A DNA stretch of 57,447 bases, taken from contig NZ_LHZV01000050.1 of assembly GCF_001581005.1 (NCBI RefSeq), positions 1 to 57,447 on the forward strand, written 5' to 3'. The stretch is from Acetobacter orleanensis. Its GTDB lineage: Bacteria > Pseudomonadota > Alphaproteobacteria > Acetobacterales > Acetobacteraceae. The notes beneath the pieces are model-generated. The model searched no databases, was not told the DNA's origin, and was given only the letters and a program-made list of their open reading frames with translations. Shown here piece by piece: positions 26,950-37,011 of this stretch; position 1 is the stretch's first letter; each line of letters starts with the position of its first letter. The position numbers and the translations under genes were made by a program.

Positions 26950-29084
26950 CAGAGCCTCGCGAGAATAGTGTTGATGCGATCCCCCGGAAAGGCCGTGAGC
27001 ATCTCGGTTCGCACGAACGGAAAATCGATGTCGCCTGACCGGAACAGATCGAGATAGACGCGCATCGCCGCTACCTGTGCAGGAAGAACGCCGACGGTCT
27101 TCAACTGAACCTTGAGGCGATGGTCGATGATGCTGGCGAGGATCTCGTCGGAGACCGGCCGATGCACCATGAACAAGGCGTCGAGAATATAGTCCGGGAT
27201 GTGGACATCAGGTGTGATCGCCTTGCCGAGAATGATCGCGAACCAGCCCTTCCCGACATGTTTCGCCATGGTCAGGACGCGCGTGCCATATTGCACGATA
27301 TCGCCGGATTCCAGCTCGGTCTTGGCCAGCGCGATCGTCGCGCCATCGCTATAAACTTCGCCCAGGATCGAGACCACGGCGGCAGCATTACCGGCACGAA
27401 TAAAATCGACTTCAAACGTATAGTGCGCGAGATGCGTGCTCAGCCAGCTGTTCCCGGTGCATAAAGTGTTCAATCGCCCGGCTCGGGCGGCGCCTGACGT
27501 CTGCGATCCAGTGGCCTTGTCCTTCGCCTTCTTCTGCGCAGGGGTGTCAGCCGGATTCGTCGTGAGATCGATAAAGGCCTGATCGAGGTCGGTGATGATC
27601 GCGCAATTCTTGCGGATGCGCTGGTCATGGAACAGGATCGCGACATTCTCGAAGCCGGTGCTGCGGATATTGATCAGGCTGATCCCGAGCTCGTCGAGAC
27701 TGAGGCCGAATACTTGTTTGATGAGGATGGGGATGAGGATTTCCTCGGCATCTCCCTCGACCAGCAACACACTCTTGGCAAACAGCAGGTTGCTGCGCAC
27801 GGCGTCGAGATAGCGCTGGATATTGCCGATCTGCTTGGGGTCGAGGCCGGCGGCAGGCTGGTAGACCTCGCAGACCCCGCCATCACGCCCGAGAATGTTG
27901 ATGTTCTCGACATTACTGACTTCAGAAATATAGGTCGAGTGCGTCGAGTAGATGATCTGGGTATCGTCGTAGTTCAGACGGTCGAAGAGAGTCTTCTGGA
28001 TATGCGTGTGGATGTGCGCCTCGGGTTCCTCGACGACGAGGAAATTGGCGAATGTCTGCTTGACCTTCTGATATTTGAATTCGAGCAGCTTAAGCGTGAG
28101 GTAGATGAGGTTCGCGCCGCCGAGGCTGAGTTCGTGGATGCCGCCCTCATAGCCTGCCTCGGCTTCCCCGACGAACAGCTTTAGGGACTGGAACAGCCGG
28201 TCGGCTTCGTCGGACAGGTCAGATTTTATCGAGAGCGATTTGGGCGAATAGGTTTCGCCGGCGGCGTCGGTGATCGTGTCGCGGATGTCGGTCCGGATCG
28301 CGCGGACATCGTCGAGGCCTTCGATCGCGGTATTCAGGTCTGTCACCAGTCCGCTGATGGGAGCAAACTTCGCGGGGTCGATCTCGCCGCTCTTGCCCTT
28401 GAGCAAGGTCAGCAGCGGATTAGTGCGATTGTTCTGGAATTCGGCGACGACGTCGCGAAGCGCCTGAATAAAGGTGAACCCGATCTCGCGAGCGATCGAA
28501 AACATGCCGGGGACGATGTTGCCGATCTCGGCCGGGGTGAGTTCATCCGGGAAGGTCACGGCATCGAAGTCCCCGACGAGCGCCTGATAAACCGCCGGGT
28601 CGGTAAAATCGGCGCTGCTCTTGCCGGTGAAGACGGTCTCGTAATCGGCAAGGCTGATCTCCCTGCGAAGCTCGGAAAGGGCCGTTTCGTCCCCGGCCGC
28701 CAGCTGCGACAGTCTCTGCCGGATCGCAGCCTTTGGGCGAAAGATCAGATTATAGGTCGCTTTGTCGATCGTTGCACCTGTGATGGTGCCGACACCATGA
28801 AGGAACAGCGATTGGATCGTCTCGTCCTGCGAGACATCGGTGAATTCGAGACTGATGATGATCCAGTGACCGCGCCATTCACCGAGGCCGCGATGGAAGT
28901 CCCGATCATCGAGACGGTGCGCCATGCGCAGCAAATTGTCGTCGAGCAGCAGGCGGATCGCGCGGAACAGGTTTGTCTTGCCCGATCCGTTCTCGCCGAT
29001 GATCGTATTCACGCCCTTTTCGAACTTCACCGTGGCGCGGGCGAAGTTTCGGTAATTGACCAGCTGCAGTTTCGAAATGTGCAT
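26949..29084 (-). CDS. gajA: Gabija protein GajA, OLD-family ATPase/TOPRIM nuclease
   Basis: About 711 residues from the ATG at 29084, chosen because GGGGGA lies five bases upstream and OLD proteins typically begin MHISKLQLVNYRNF; a longer frame to 29099 exists. The ABC-type ATPase has Walker A GENGSGKT (30-37) and Walker B FLVVEEPEAH (348-357). The C-terminal TOPRIM nuclease shows VLLVEGDAEE (E443) and AIITDLDQ (D499, D501). An OLD nuclease directly before a UvrD helicase is the class 2 OLD or Gabija arrangement. The protein is longer than the founding GajA (about 580). All key residues are present, so the system looks intact. Confidence 0.9.
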   Translation of the reverse strand: MHISKLQLVNYRNFARATVKFEKGVNTIIGENGSGKTNLFRAIRLLLDDNLLRMAHRLDDRDFHRGLGEWRGHWIIISLEFTDVSQDETIQSLFLHGVGTITGATIDKATYNLIFRPKAAIRQRLSQLAAGDETALSELRREISLADYETVFTGKSSADFTDPAVYQALVGDFDAVTFPDELTPAEIGNIVPGMFSIAREIGFTFIQALRDVVAEFQNNRTNPLLTLLKGKSGEIDPAKFAPISGLVTDLNTAIEGLDDVRAIRTDIRDTITDAAGETYSPKSLSIKSDLSDEADRLFQSLKLFVGEAEAGYEGGIHELSLGGANLIYLTLKLLEFKYQKVKQTFANFLVVEEPEAHIHTHIQKTLFDRLNYDDTQIIYSTHSTYISEVSNVENINILGRDGGVCEVYQPAAGLDPKQIGNIQRYLDAVRSNLLFAKSVLLVEGDAEEILIPILIKQVFGLSLDELGISLINIRSTGFENVAILFHDQRIRKNCAIITDLDQAFIDLTTNPADTPAQKKAKDKATGSQTSGAARAGRLNTLCTGNSWLSTHLAHYTFEVDFIRAGNAAAVVSILGEVYSDGATIALAKTELESGDIVQYGTRVLTMAKHVGKGWFAIILGKAITPDVHIPDYILDALFMVHRPVSDEILASIIDHRLKVQLKTVGVLPAQVAAMRVYLDLFRSGDIDFPFVRTEMLTAFPGDRINTILARL

Positions 29085-29165
29085 GCATCCCCCGGACATC
29101 AGTTTGTATCGATTAGGCGCGATCGGAAAAGCGGTTGAACGCGGTGATCTCGCGCACCAGCAGTT

Positions 29166-30150
29166 TGAACTGCCCCGGGTTTACCGGAGAGCGATTTGTT
29201 CAGTAATCAGGCAGCGATATCAAGTCTGCTCTGATCTGTATAGAAGGCGCGTTCGGCTTCGGCGGGAGGCCTGTAGCCGATTGGCGCCAGCAGGCGTCGG
29301 TTGTTATACCAATCCACCCATCTGAGGGTTTCCCATTCGACCTGCACCATGGATTTCCATGGCCCCAGATGATGGATGACCTCGGCCTTGTATAAACCGT
29401 TGATGGTCTCAGCCAGTGCATTAGCCAGACGTTCTGGCCATAAGCCGAAGGTCTGCTGCACCCGTTCAATCATGCGACGCTGTGCTGTGACTTCGGCCTG
29501 ACGCACCGATGTCGTGGCCTCAACATCGACAATAACAGCATGCCTGAGATCGATCAGATAATTGGTGCTGTATGAAAAGAACGCCTGATTGGGCGTGGCT
29601 GCAGAATACCGTGCTGCAGTATCTGTAGGAGATAATCTTTTAGGGACAACAGGTGTCGATGCACCGAATGCAGCATCGTCAAGAACGGCAAGATATTCTT
29701 TTACGGCACGCCCTGCCGCATCAGGAGGAAGGCCTTCATCTCCCGGAACAGCCAGTCGTCGATTGGCATCGGTCTGGATCAGGCTGGCATCGACGGCAAA
29801 ACCTTCCCCACCGACCAGACCCGTCTCGATACAGCGCCGGACGGTCAACTCGAACACTTCACGCAGAAGGTTGCTCTCACGGAAACGACCATGTCGGTTC
29901 TTTGAAAATGTGGAGTGATCAGGAACAGTCCCATCCAGACCCAACTGGCAGAACCATCGATAGGCGAGGTTCAGATGTACTTCTTCGCACAGGCGCCGTT
30001 CGGAACGGATGCCCATGCAGTAGCCAATCAACAGCATCCGAATGAGGAGTTCCGGATCAATCGAGGGGCGTCCCATTGTGCTGTAAAATGGACGAAGATG
30101 TTCTCGAATTCCGGAGAGATCAATCAGCCGGTCAATAGATCGAAGCAGGT
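29166..30150 (-). mobile_element. Composite remnant: IS3-family end joined to IS1182-family body
   Basis: 29166-29189 (TGAACTGCCCCGGGTTT and following) is an IS3-type terminal repeat. Up to about 29422 the DNA belongs to an IS3-family element, and from there to 30150 to an IS1182-family element. The right side is cut by the IS5-family element at 30151. Neither element is complete. Confidence 0.75.
29207..30150 (-). pseudogene. Chimeric transposase remnant (IS1182 N-terminal part, IS3 OrfB C-terminal part)
   Basis: One open frame joins two unrelated transposases. The first 240 or so IS1182 residues (LLRSIDRLIDLSGIREHL through QQTFGLWPERLA) are followed at about 29422 by the C-terminus of an IS3 OrfB (NALAETINGLYKAEV, WVDWYNNRRLL, PPAEAE). 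The extreme N-terminus of the frame (beyond 30150) is encoded by the neighbouring IS5 end and is not native. The IS1182 part lacks its last two catalytic positions and the IS3 part lacks the first two, so it cannot be active. Confidence 0.85.
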
Positions 30151-31441
30151 GGAGGGTTCGAAGAACCCTCTGGTTTTGGGCCTTTTTCTGTGATTCCATC
30201 TCTTGTGTGATGACTGGAGGAGTGGCTCATGACGCAGCCTGGTTTCTTTTGATGTTGAAGAGCGGCTTGCTCGGTTGAGTGGGCTTGGTGACCAACTTGA
30301 AGCGTTTTCCCGGACTGTAGATTTTGAGGTGTTCCGTCCAGAACTGAACAAGGCGCTAGCCTATTCAGACGGAAGTAAAGGCGGTCGTCCTCCGTTTGAT
30401 CCAGTGCTGATGTTCAAAATTCTGGTCATCCAGACGCTGAACAATTTGTCTGACGAGCGAACGGAATACCTGATCAACGACCGCCTGTCCTTCATGCGTT
30501 TCCTTGGTCTGGGACTGTCTGACCGCGTGCCGGATGCCAAAACAGTCTGGCTGTTTCGCGAACGCCTGACCCAGGCGGGTGCCATTGAAACACTGTTTGA
30601 TCGCTTTAATGCCACCCTGCGGAACGCTGGTTACCTGCCGATGTCAGGCCAGATCCTGGATGCCACACTGGTAGCGGCTCCCAGGCAGCGCAATACCAAT
30701 GCGGAGAAGGCCGATCTGCGTGAAGGACAGATCCCACAGGACTGGCAGGACAAGCCGTCAAAGCTGTCCCACAAGGACCGTCATGCGCGATGGACGCTGA
30801 AGTTTACGAAAGCAAAGCGCCAGGAGGACGGGAGTGTGCCAGCAACAGATCTGGCCATCCCGTTCTTTGGCTATAAATCGCATATTTCCATCGACCGAAA
30901 ATTTCGGCTGATCCGTAAATGGAAGGTGACCGATGCCGCGGCCAGCGATGGCGCCAGACTCCGCGAGGGCCTGCTGGATAAAACCAATATGGCATCAACA
31001 GTCTGGGCTGATACAGCCTACCGCTCAAAAGCCAATGAGGACTTCATGGAAAAGCATGGCTTTGTCTCGAAGGTCCACAGGAAAAAGCCTCATCTCAAAC
31101 CCATGCCCCGCCATATCCAGCGGTCCAACGCAGGGAAGTCGGTGGTCCGATCCCGCGTCGAGCATGTCTTTGCTGATCAGAAATCGCAGACAGGACTGTT
31201 CGTCCGAACCGTAGGCATAACACGAGCCACAATGAGGATCGGGCTGGCCAATATCGTCTATAATATGCGCCGCTCTCTCCTCCTCGAGCGGATTAATGCC
31301 GCCGCGTAGTAATCCAGAGCATGCACTTCTCTCTCTGCTCAAAACGTAGAGCGAAAATTATCATCCAGAACCTTCAATGCCAGCCTACTGCCCCTAAAAT
31401 CGGGCAAAGACGTCTGTAATTCATGGTTCTTCGAACCCTCC
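30151..31441 (+). mobile_element. IS5-family insertion sequence
   Basis: Perfect 17-bp inverted repeats, GGAGGGTTCGAAGAACC at 30151-30167 and its complement at 31425-31441, bound 1291 bases containing one transposase gene. No matching target duplication is visible in the flanks, and the 5' end of the IS1182 element it interrupts is not found on the other side, so a deletion followed insertion. Confidence 0.85.
30229..31309 (+). pseudogene. IS5-family transposase with 5' frameshift
   Basis: The expected start at 30229 (GGAGG upstream) reads MTQPGFF and then hits TGA because of an extra T in a TTTT run near 30249. Removing it gives DVEERLARLSGLGDQLEAF in line with the long frame from 30275. 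The body has DDE-type features: ILDATLVAAP, VWADTAYRS and the SRVEHVFADQK end. The long frame could start at the ATG at 30275, losing about 15 residues, so activity is uncertain. Confidence 0.7.
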
Positions 31442-31503
31442 ATCTGTTATCTCGTTTCCGATCAGCTATATTGTATTTGTAACGATCGTTGTGACTTTCT
31501 CCG

Positions 31504-32961
31504 TTATTCGATCATTACTCGGAACGCCTCACTCTGACCAACGATTTGGTTAGTACGCTTATTTACAACAAATGCTTCTACGATATGTACGCCTCGATAC
31601 CGTAACTGCTCCCAGCGAGAGTTATCACTTTCAGGTTCTTCGATATTGCCTCGCAAACAATTCTCGGCTGCAGCAGCTTCATCAGTATTCGTTATGCGCC
31701 AATAGACCTTATAGAGGGCAGAACTAAACGGGGTACCACTGTTCATTATCGCTTTAAATTGCAAAAAAAACCCTGATTGCAGTGGCTCAAGGGAGTTTAC
31801 AAATCCCAATGGGGTTGTACTGAACTTATGCTGATATAGTTCTGCACGTATCGAAACAGATAATTGCTGGGTGGATGGAGCACGATGCCATCTAGGCACC
31901 TCCATATACGATGTTTTGTTAAAATTTGTTGGGAGAATAGACGCACCAAATTTTTTAACGGCATCAACAAGATCTCCAACCAGTAATGAACCGCCTTCTA
32001 TACTTTCTTTAACGCAAGAAATAACAGCCTTTCCGATAGACTTACCTTCATCAAACACAACGTGGCTAGCAAAATCACTACCAAAAACGCGCCTCCATTT
32101 TGCAATACTTTCTACCCTATCTTGTTCCATGTAAGCATCATCTATCCACTCACGATATGTATGAATTTTTTGCCGAAAATTTGAATATTGCTCATCCGTC
32201 CATCCACTTGCAAAGTCCTCACACGTAAGAAACGGATTAGATACTACTGGTTTTTTGGAATTTAACTGTAGCCAATCATCTAATCGAGCGAAAATTGTTT
32301 TTAGTGCTGTAGGTGTATCTATAAAATCATCGCTAAACTTATCACTTTCGTTAATACGATAACCGAGAATTGTTGTCAGTAAAACCGAAGAACATGTAAA
32401 TCGTGTCTTAATATCACGCAAATACTTAATTAATCTCGTACACTTCCGAAAGCTATTATTGCCAGAATAACTATTTTGTGTTATCAACCAATCAGTATAT
32501 CTTCGAGGCTCTGAAAGCTCAAACTCGTTAGTATTTCGATTACAAACTTCAAATCGAGAAACTCCATCGCGATCTATCACACATGGAGCAACGTCGATTT
32601 TTTTCTCGTTGGCATAAGTTATGGTCACACAATGAGACCAACGCTTTACCTTGTCTTTATAAGTCCCGTTTCCACGAAATACTTGATATAGTGTTTCGAT
32701 ATATTTTTGAGCATCCCATCCCACAACAGGTCTCACAAAAACGAGTAGATCAGCATCAAACTCTCCCAGATCTACCGGCTTAATAATCGTTTTGTGTGCC
32801 CATGAGCCTTGTGGCATCCAGCCTTTCAAAGATGGTTCCCAATTAGAATTTATAACGACACTCTTAATGGCTCCAATACTTGATTCGAGGTTTTGAACGC
32901 GTGTTATATTCAGATTTACAACGTCATTAAGAAACGCATTAAATATATCAACATGTTTCAT
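31504..32961 (-). CDS. CBASS CD-NTase (SMODS nucleotidyltransferase with C-terminal sensor)
   Basis: A 485-residue cGAS/DncV-like enzyme. GSW at 52-54 is the glycine-serine motif, EFDADLL holds the metal-binding D69 and D71, and KIDVAP holds the third Asp (D123). The C-terminal part, ending with GVHIVEAFVVNKRT and AFRVMIE, resembles the SMODS-associated C-terminal sensor domain (AGPAT/sensor type). It would make a cyclic oligonucleotide from NTPs when phage is sensed and so activate a membrane effector. It overlaps the 4TM effector gene by four bases (32958-32961), showing one operon. The gene is AT-rich. Confidence 0.9.
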   Translation of the reverse strand: MKHVDIFNAFLNDVVNLNITRVQNLESSIGAIKSVVINSNWEPSLKGWMPQGSWAHKTIIKPVDLGEFDADLLVFVRPVVGWDAQKYIETLYQVFRGNGTYKDKVKRWSHCVTITYANEKKIDVAPCVIDRDGVSRFEVCNRNTNEFELSEPRRYTDWLITQNSYSGNNSFRKCTRLIKYLRDIKTRFTCSSVLLTTILGYRINESDKFSDDFIDTPTALKTIFARLDDWLQLNSKKPVVSNPFLTCEDFASGWTDEQYSNFRQKIHTYREWIDDAYMEQDRVESIAKWRRVFGSDFASHVVFDEGKSIGKAVISCVKESIEGGSLLVGDLVDAVKKFGASILPTNFNKTSYMEVPRWHRAPSTQQLSVSIRAELYQHKFSTTPLGFVNSLEPLQSGFFLQFKAIMNSGTPFSSALYKVYWRITNTDEAAAAENCLRGNIEEPESDNSRWEQLRYRGVHIVEAFVVNKRTNQIVGQSEAFRVMIE

Positions 32962-33815
32962 TGCCGATTTGCCCTATCGTTTGTTCGATCATTCTGATAA
33001 TCACGCCAGCGTTGATCAAGTTGTTGACGTCGCGCTTGGTAGACGTAAGGTACAATTTCGGGTGCACCTTCAATAGCAGCATTATAGTCCGTCATAGCCA
33101 GCAATACGTCTGACATTGGGTATCCAGCACGATCTGCTGTCATTAGCCTCAGACGTATCTTCTCAATATCTCTTGCTGCTGAAAGATGTGCCTGCCATGC
33201 TCCGAGAACATCGGAAGAAAGCACGAAAGCAAGTACAGCAAGAAAGATACGTACTATGGCTAATGCAGTAGTACGAGCAACATAAGGAGTTGTGCAGATC
33301 GCAATCAGAATCGCAACAAGAGCAAAAAATATTAACATCAAGAACATAACGCTAGCGCTAATACGATGAAGTTCCTGACTATAGATTGCAGATTCTTCCA
33401 ACATCTCAGCCAATCGCGCTGGACCCGGAAGTTCTTGGCTGGCATAGTAATTTTGGTCCTCGCAATTCCTCGCTTCCTCTTGGCTAACAGTGAAACGATC
33501 TCGAAGACTCTGAATTTCGCTTGTTGATAGTTGGTCTGGCAGGCCGCCAAGCAAAAGTGCACCACGTCGTGCTGAATTTGCCGCAGACCGTATTTGCATA
33601 TAGAAATAATTAACTACGCTCCATACGACAAGAAGAAAAGAAGCGACTATAGCAAGGGAATAAACTAAAACTGTATTCGCATCAGGAACAACAATTGAAA
33701 TTGCGGCAGGAAACGCCGCCGCCAGCTGAAGACCAAAAAGCCATGTTCTTAAACGCGCCGACTTCCTAAATTCAGCTCGCATATACCCAATTAAATTGTC
33801 AGACGTCAGACTCAT
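32958..33815 (-). CDS. CBASS 4TM membrane effector (S-4TM type)
   Basis: A 285-residue protein with two pairs of membrane helices, roughly residues 25-45, 48-72, 152-178 and 186-208, separated by a charged cytoplasmic helix region. This is the layout of SMODS-associated 4TM effectors. Coupled to the CD-NTase by a four-base overlap. The expected action is membrane disruption when the cyclic nucleotide binds, causing growth arrest or cell death. The start is the ATG at 33815; the upstream 500 bases are gene-free. Confidence 0.85.
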   Translation of the reverse strand: MSLTSDNLIGYMRAEFRKSARLRTWLFGLQLAAAFPAAISIVVPDANTVLVYSLAIVASFLLVVWSVVNYFYMQIRSAANSARRGALLLGGLPDQLSTSEIQSLRDRFTVSQEEARNCEDQNYYASQELPGPARLAEMLEESAIYSQELHRISASVMFLMLIFFALVAILIAICTTPYVARTTALAIVRIFLAVLAFVLSSDVLGAWQAHLSAARDIEKIRLRLMTADRAGYPMSDVLLAMTDYNAAIEGAPEIVPYVYQARRQQLDQRWRDYQNDRTNDRANRQ

Positions 33816-34335
33816 TTACAATACTCAACTTGGAAAGTATAAAAAATAAAATTAGTTAATTCCAATAATAATTTTATAAACCTTTGCACCCTTTGAATAA
33901 AACATTAAGAAGGTTTCTTAATATATACATTTTACTTTGCCATCATAACGCATTTCCCATATCACACCATCTATCTCCTTCTTCTTTTATAACCTTGCAG
34001 GCATGCATATTTAGCAGATCGAAAATTCAAAAGGGCTTCTTTGCGGCAACCGACAAGCTGATATCAGCCATCTCTGCACGATCGGTATGCTACGACAACT
34101 AAGTGCACGACACTAAATCCCATGTGAAAATTCATGCACGCGACAGAACTGAACGAGCCGGCATTTTACTCAATGATAGGTGTGCTTCGATAAATGACTT
34201 ATCCTAGTCCTGTGCTACCATTATTCATCGATGATGATGTGGTTACCTACGAAGATGGCGCGCACTATGACGTTCTTACACGATCAACAGCCTATCTAGT
34301 TTCATGCAAGAACATCACGCAAGCTTGACGCACTT
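33816..34335. other. Gene-free AT-rich interval
   Basis: About 520 bases between the 4TM gene and the SLATT gene. Frames are short and without ribosome-binding sites. It may hold the CBASS promoter, but I can pick out no clear -10/-35 pair. Confidence 0.4.
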
Positions 34336-34899
34336 CTATGGTTGAATACTACCTACTGCGGCAGATATTTCATCTTGTTTATAACTCGCCTCGCCTGCTT
34401 GAATACCTTGTTTGGCTAATGCGTAAGCATACGCCGGAATAGGGCGGCTACTTGCCTGTGTTTCCGCATATTCCTGTCGGAGCTTATCGAGCTCAGAAAG
34501 TAGCATTTCATCAGTTACTCCTCCTAAATGCAGACGAGCAGCGATAAACATGCGAAGCTTCTTCCTTATAGTTGCAAACCTTACACCAGCGGCTTGATGC
34601 TCGCTAGCAAGTACATCGGGTTTCAGGAAAGTAGAGAGAGCAGAGAACAATGCTGCTACGAATGCCAACAGTGGCGGCACCCAAGAAGAAACTTTGGCAA
34701 TGAATGTACCTCCAGCAATCGCTGCAAGAATAGCAGCAGGACCGTTAAGCCAATAATGACATTTCCTCCACTGACACGCAGCTTGATAATGCCCACGCTC
34801 AGTGTACATGGCGTCCACAGCAAGCCGCTGCGCTTCTTCCAACATACCAGTTCTAGCAGTCCCAGGCTCCGGCACTCCATTCAGCATTTCGTTCATCAC
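34336..34899 (-). CDS. SLATT-domain 2TM membrane protein
   Basis: A 187-residue protein with a helical N-terminus, two closely spaced hydrophobic helices (about 51-68 and 71-92) and a helical C-terminal tail containing FATIRKKLRMF. This fits the SLATT (SMODS and SLOG-associating 2TM effector) family. It lies upstream of the CBASS pair on the same strand but 520 bases away, so it may be a second effector or an independent gene. SLATT proteins are thought to form pores on activation by a nucleotide signal. Confidence 0.75.
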   Translation of the reverse strand: MMNEMLNGVPEPGTARTGMLEEAQRLAVDAMYTERGHYQAACQWRKCHYWLNGPAAILAAIAGGTFIAKVSSWVPPLLAFVAALFSALSTFLKPDVLASEHQAAGVRFATIRKKLRMFIAARLHLGGVTDEMLLSELDKLRQEYAETQASSRPIPAYAYALAKQGIQAGEASYKQDEISAAVGSIQP

Positions 34900-35077
34900 T
34901 CTCTCCTCAAGTCACATTTTATTTACACTTGCGTCAAAAAAACAAATAAGTTTTTGTATAAAAGTTGAGTGCAAACATAATTTTTACATAGAATTGGGAA
35001 TCTGTTTGTATTTATATGAGATTCTTGATCTGTTTCCAAGTGTTGGACAATCATATAGTAGAATTTCCGGAGTAATT

Positions 35078-35235
35078 TCACGGTAACGGGCTGGATACGC
35101 CACCGAGAGTATGCATGGAAATCGGCGTCCTGTTGCCAATCGCTTCATGTGGGCGGACCTCATTGTAGTCTCTGCGCTAAGCCTCCAACTTTTCGCTTAC
35201 TTCCGCAAGCGTCAGGAACCAGCGTGCGTTCAAAG
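35078..35235 (-). pseudogene. IS3-family OrfB fragment, C-terminal end
   Basis: Reads WFLTLAEVSEKLEA, a stop, then RRDYNEVRPHEAIGNRTP and a tail ending at 35078. This is the C-terminus of an IS3 OrfB. Its missing preceding part is at 36796-36985, so the two were once continuous and were split by an IS5-family insertion. Confidence 0.75.
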
Positions 35236-35347
35236 CCTGATCCGAAAGTTTTTGAACAATACCAGCATGTTGTGATTCATCCGTCTTTGCGAAGAGATGG
35301 AGTGAATGGTGGCATGGACTGGTACTGCCCTACACGAAGGGATTGCG

Positions 35348-36547
35348 TGACCCTGCCCCGTGTAATGCCCTCGTTTTTGAGTAAGGTCTGTCCAACCGGA
35401 GACAGGCAATGAAGAGATCACGTTTCACGCAGGATCCAGATCATCGGGATCCTGAAGGAGCATCAGGCGGGCACTACGGCTGCGGATCTGTGCCGCAAGC
35501 ACGGGATCAGTGACTCCACCTTCTACACCTGGCGGTCGAAATACGTCGGGATGGAGGTGTCGGAAGCGCGGCGCCTCAAGGCTCTTGAAGAAGAGAACGC
35601 GAAGCTGAAGCGGCTTCTGGCGGAGAGCGTGATGGACGTCTCGACGCTGAAGGAACTGCTGGCAAAAAACTCGTGACGCCCGGTTTGCGGCGGGAAGCCG
35701 TGACCTGGGCGATCCGGGAGAAAGAGTATTCGCAGCGGCGGGCCTGCCGGCTGATCGGCATGGACCCGAAGACCTGGCGCTATGCGTCACGCCGCCCGGA
35801 TGATGCCGCAGCGCGGGCCGCTGCGCGAACTGGCCGCGGAACGACGCCGGTTCGGCTATCGGCGCCTGCAGATCCTGCTCGACCGGGAGGGGATGGCGAT
35901 GAACCACAAGAAGCTGTTCCGGCTGTATCGCGAGGAAGGGCTGTCGGTCCGCAAGCGTGGCGGCCGGAAACGGGCGATGGGCACGCGCGCGCCGATGATG
36001 CTGCCCGACGGGCCGAACCAGCGCTGGAGCCTGGATTTCGTGTCGGACGCGCTGAACCACGGACGGCGGTTCCGGGTGCTGACGGTGGTCGACGACTACA
36101 CGCGCGAATGTCTGGCGCTGGTGGCGGACACCTCGTTGTCAGGCGAACGGCTCGGCCGTGAACTCGACCGGATCGGCTAGCAGCGCGGCTGGCCGCTGAT
36201 GATCGTCAGCGACAATGGCACCGAGATGACGTCGAACGCGATCCTGGCCTGGCCGCAGAAGCGATCGGTGCTGTGGCACTATATCGCACCGGGCAAGCCG
36301 CAGCAGAACGGGTTTGTCGAGAGCTTCAACGGCCGGTTCCGCGACGAATGCCTCAATGAGCATCTGTTCCGTAACATCGCCCACGCTCGGACGGTCATCG
36401 ACGCCTGGCGTGCCGACTATAACGCCGTCAGGCCCCACACCAGCCTCAATGGCATGACGCCAGAGGCTTTCGCTCAACACGCCAAAACGGCATATAGCAA
36501 CGCACAGACCCTAACTTAAATCCGTGGGCATGTTCGGGGCAGGGTCA
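35348..36547 (+). mobile_element. IS3-family element (IS407-like), degenerate
   Basis: Inverted repeats TGACCCTGCCCCG (35348-35360) and CGGGGCAGGGTCA (36535-36547) bound exactly 1200 bases with an orfA/orfB layout. It is inserted in the IS5-family transposase gene. Confidence 0.85.
35409..36519 (+). pseudogene. IS3-family OrfA/OrfB transposase, multiply broken
   Basis: OrfA starts MKRSRFTQD at 35409, then an extra base near 35432 shifts it; the true frame resumes IIGILKEHQAGTTAADLC through KRLLAESVMDVSTLKELL. OrfB begins TPGLRREAV, shifts again near 35800, runs through FGYRRLQILL and WSLDFVSDAL, meets a TAG at 36178-36180 (glutamine expected), and finishes with [29 protein letters not shown] to 36519. 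The catalytic Asp and Glu are there but three lesions make it inactive. Confidence 0.85.
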
Positions 36548-36795
36548 GCCAGCATGGGAAAATGGACGGTCGAAATCATCAGGCGATCAGACACAGCCAA
36601 GGGCTTTGAAATCCTGCCTCGCCGCTGGGTGATCGACCGAACATTCGCCCGGCTCGGTCGCTGCAGGCGACTCGCCAAAGACTGGGAAAAGTCCATAGCC
36701 TCGTCAACAGCGGGACTTTGATCGCCTCAATCCACATGCTAACCCGCAGAACCGCCAGGCATTGTCAGTGCTGAAAAACTTTCGAATCAGGCTAT

Positions 36796-36985
36796 CAGGC
36801 ACTCCGCCCCCAGACGTCCATTGAAGACTTCAATGAACGCATTGTCCGTCGGCTTGCCGGGTCGATAGAAGTCCAGCGTGACATTGTTGGCATAGATCCA
36901 GAAATCCAAATCGCACGAAATGAATTCCGAGCCCTAGTCGACCCGGATCGTGTTTGGGTAGGCCCTCAATATAGACTGGTTAACA
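36796..36985 (-). pseudogene. IS3-family OrfB fragment, catalytic-core part
   Basis: Reads AYPNTIRVD, a stop, GSEFISCDLDFWIYANNVT, RPGKPTDNAFIEVFNGRLGAECL. This is the integrase core just before the 35078-35235 piece of the same old element. One in-frame stop (near 36937) shows decay. Confidence 0.75.
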
Positions 36986-37011
36986 GAAAGAACTTGATGT
37001 AACGGTGACGT

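Larger units (their letters stand above)
35236..36791 (+). mobile_element. IS5-family element, itself interrupted
   Basis: Near-perfect ends CCTGATCCGAAAGTTTTT (35236-35253) and AAAAACTTTCGAATCAGG (36774-36791) face each other. Inside, 35313-35347 encodes the N-terminus of an IS427-type transposase (MDWYCPTRRDC) and 36548-36735 its C-terminus (GKWTVEIIRRSDTAKG, RRWVIDRTFA, KDWEKSIASS). The middle was displaced by the IS3-family element at 35348-36547. The C-terminal piece ends with a premature stop. Confidence 0.75.

Noticed and set aside
25906..27057. 383-codon plus-strand frame across gajB
   Set aside because: Antisense shadow of a well-conserved helicase gene; no ribosome-binding site and an unnatural acidic/Arg-rich composition.
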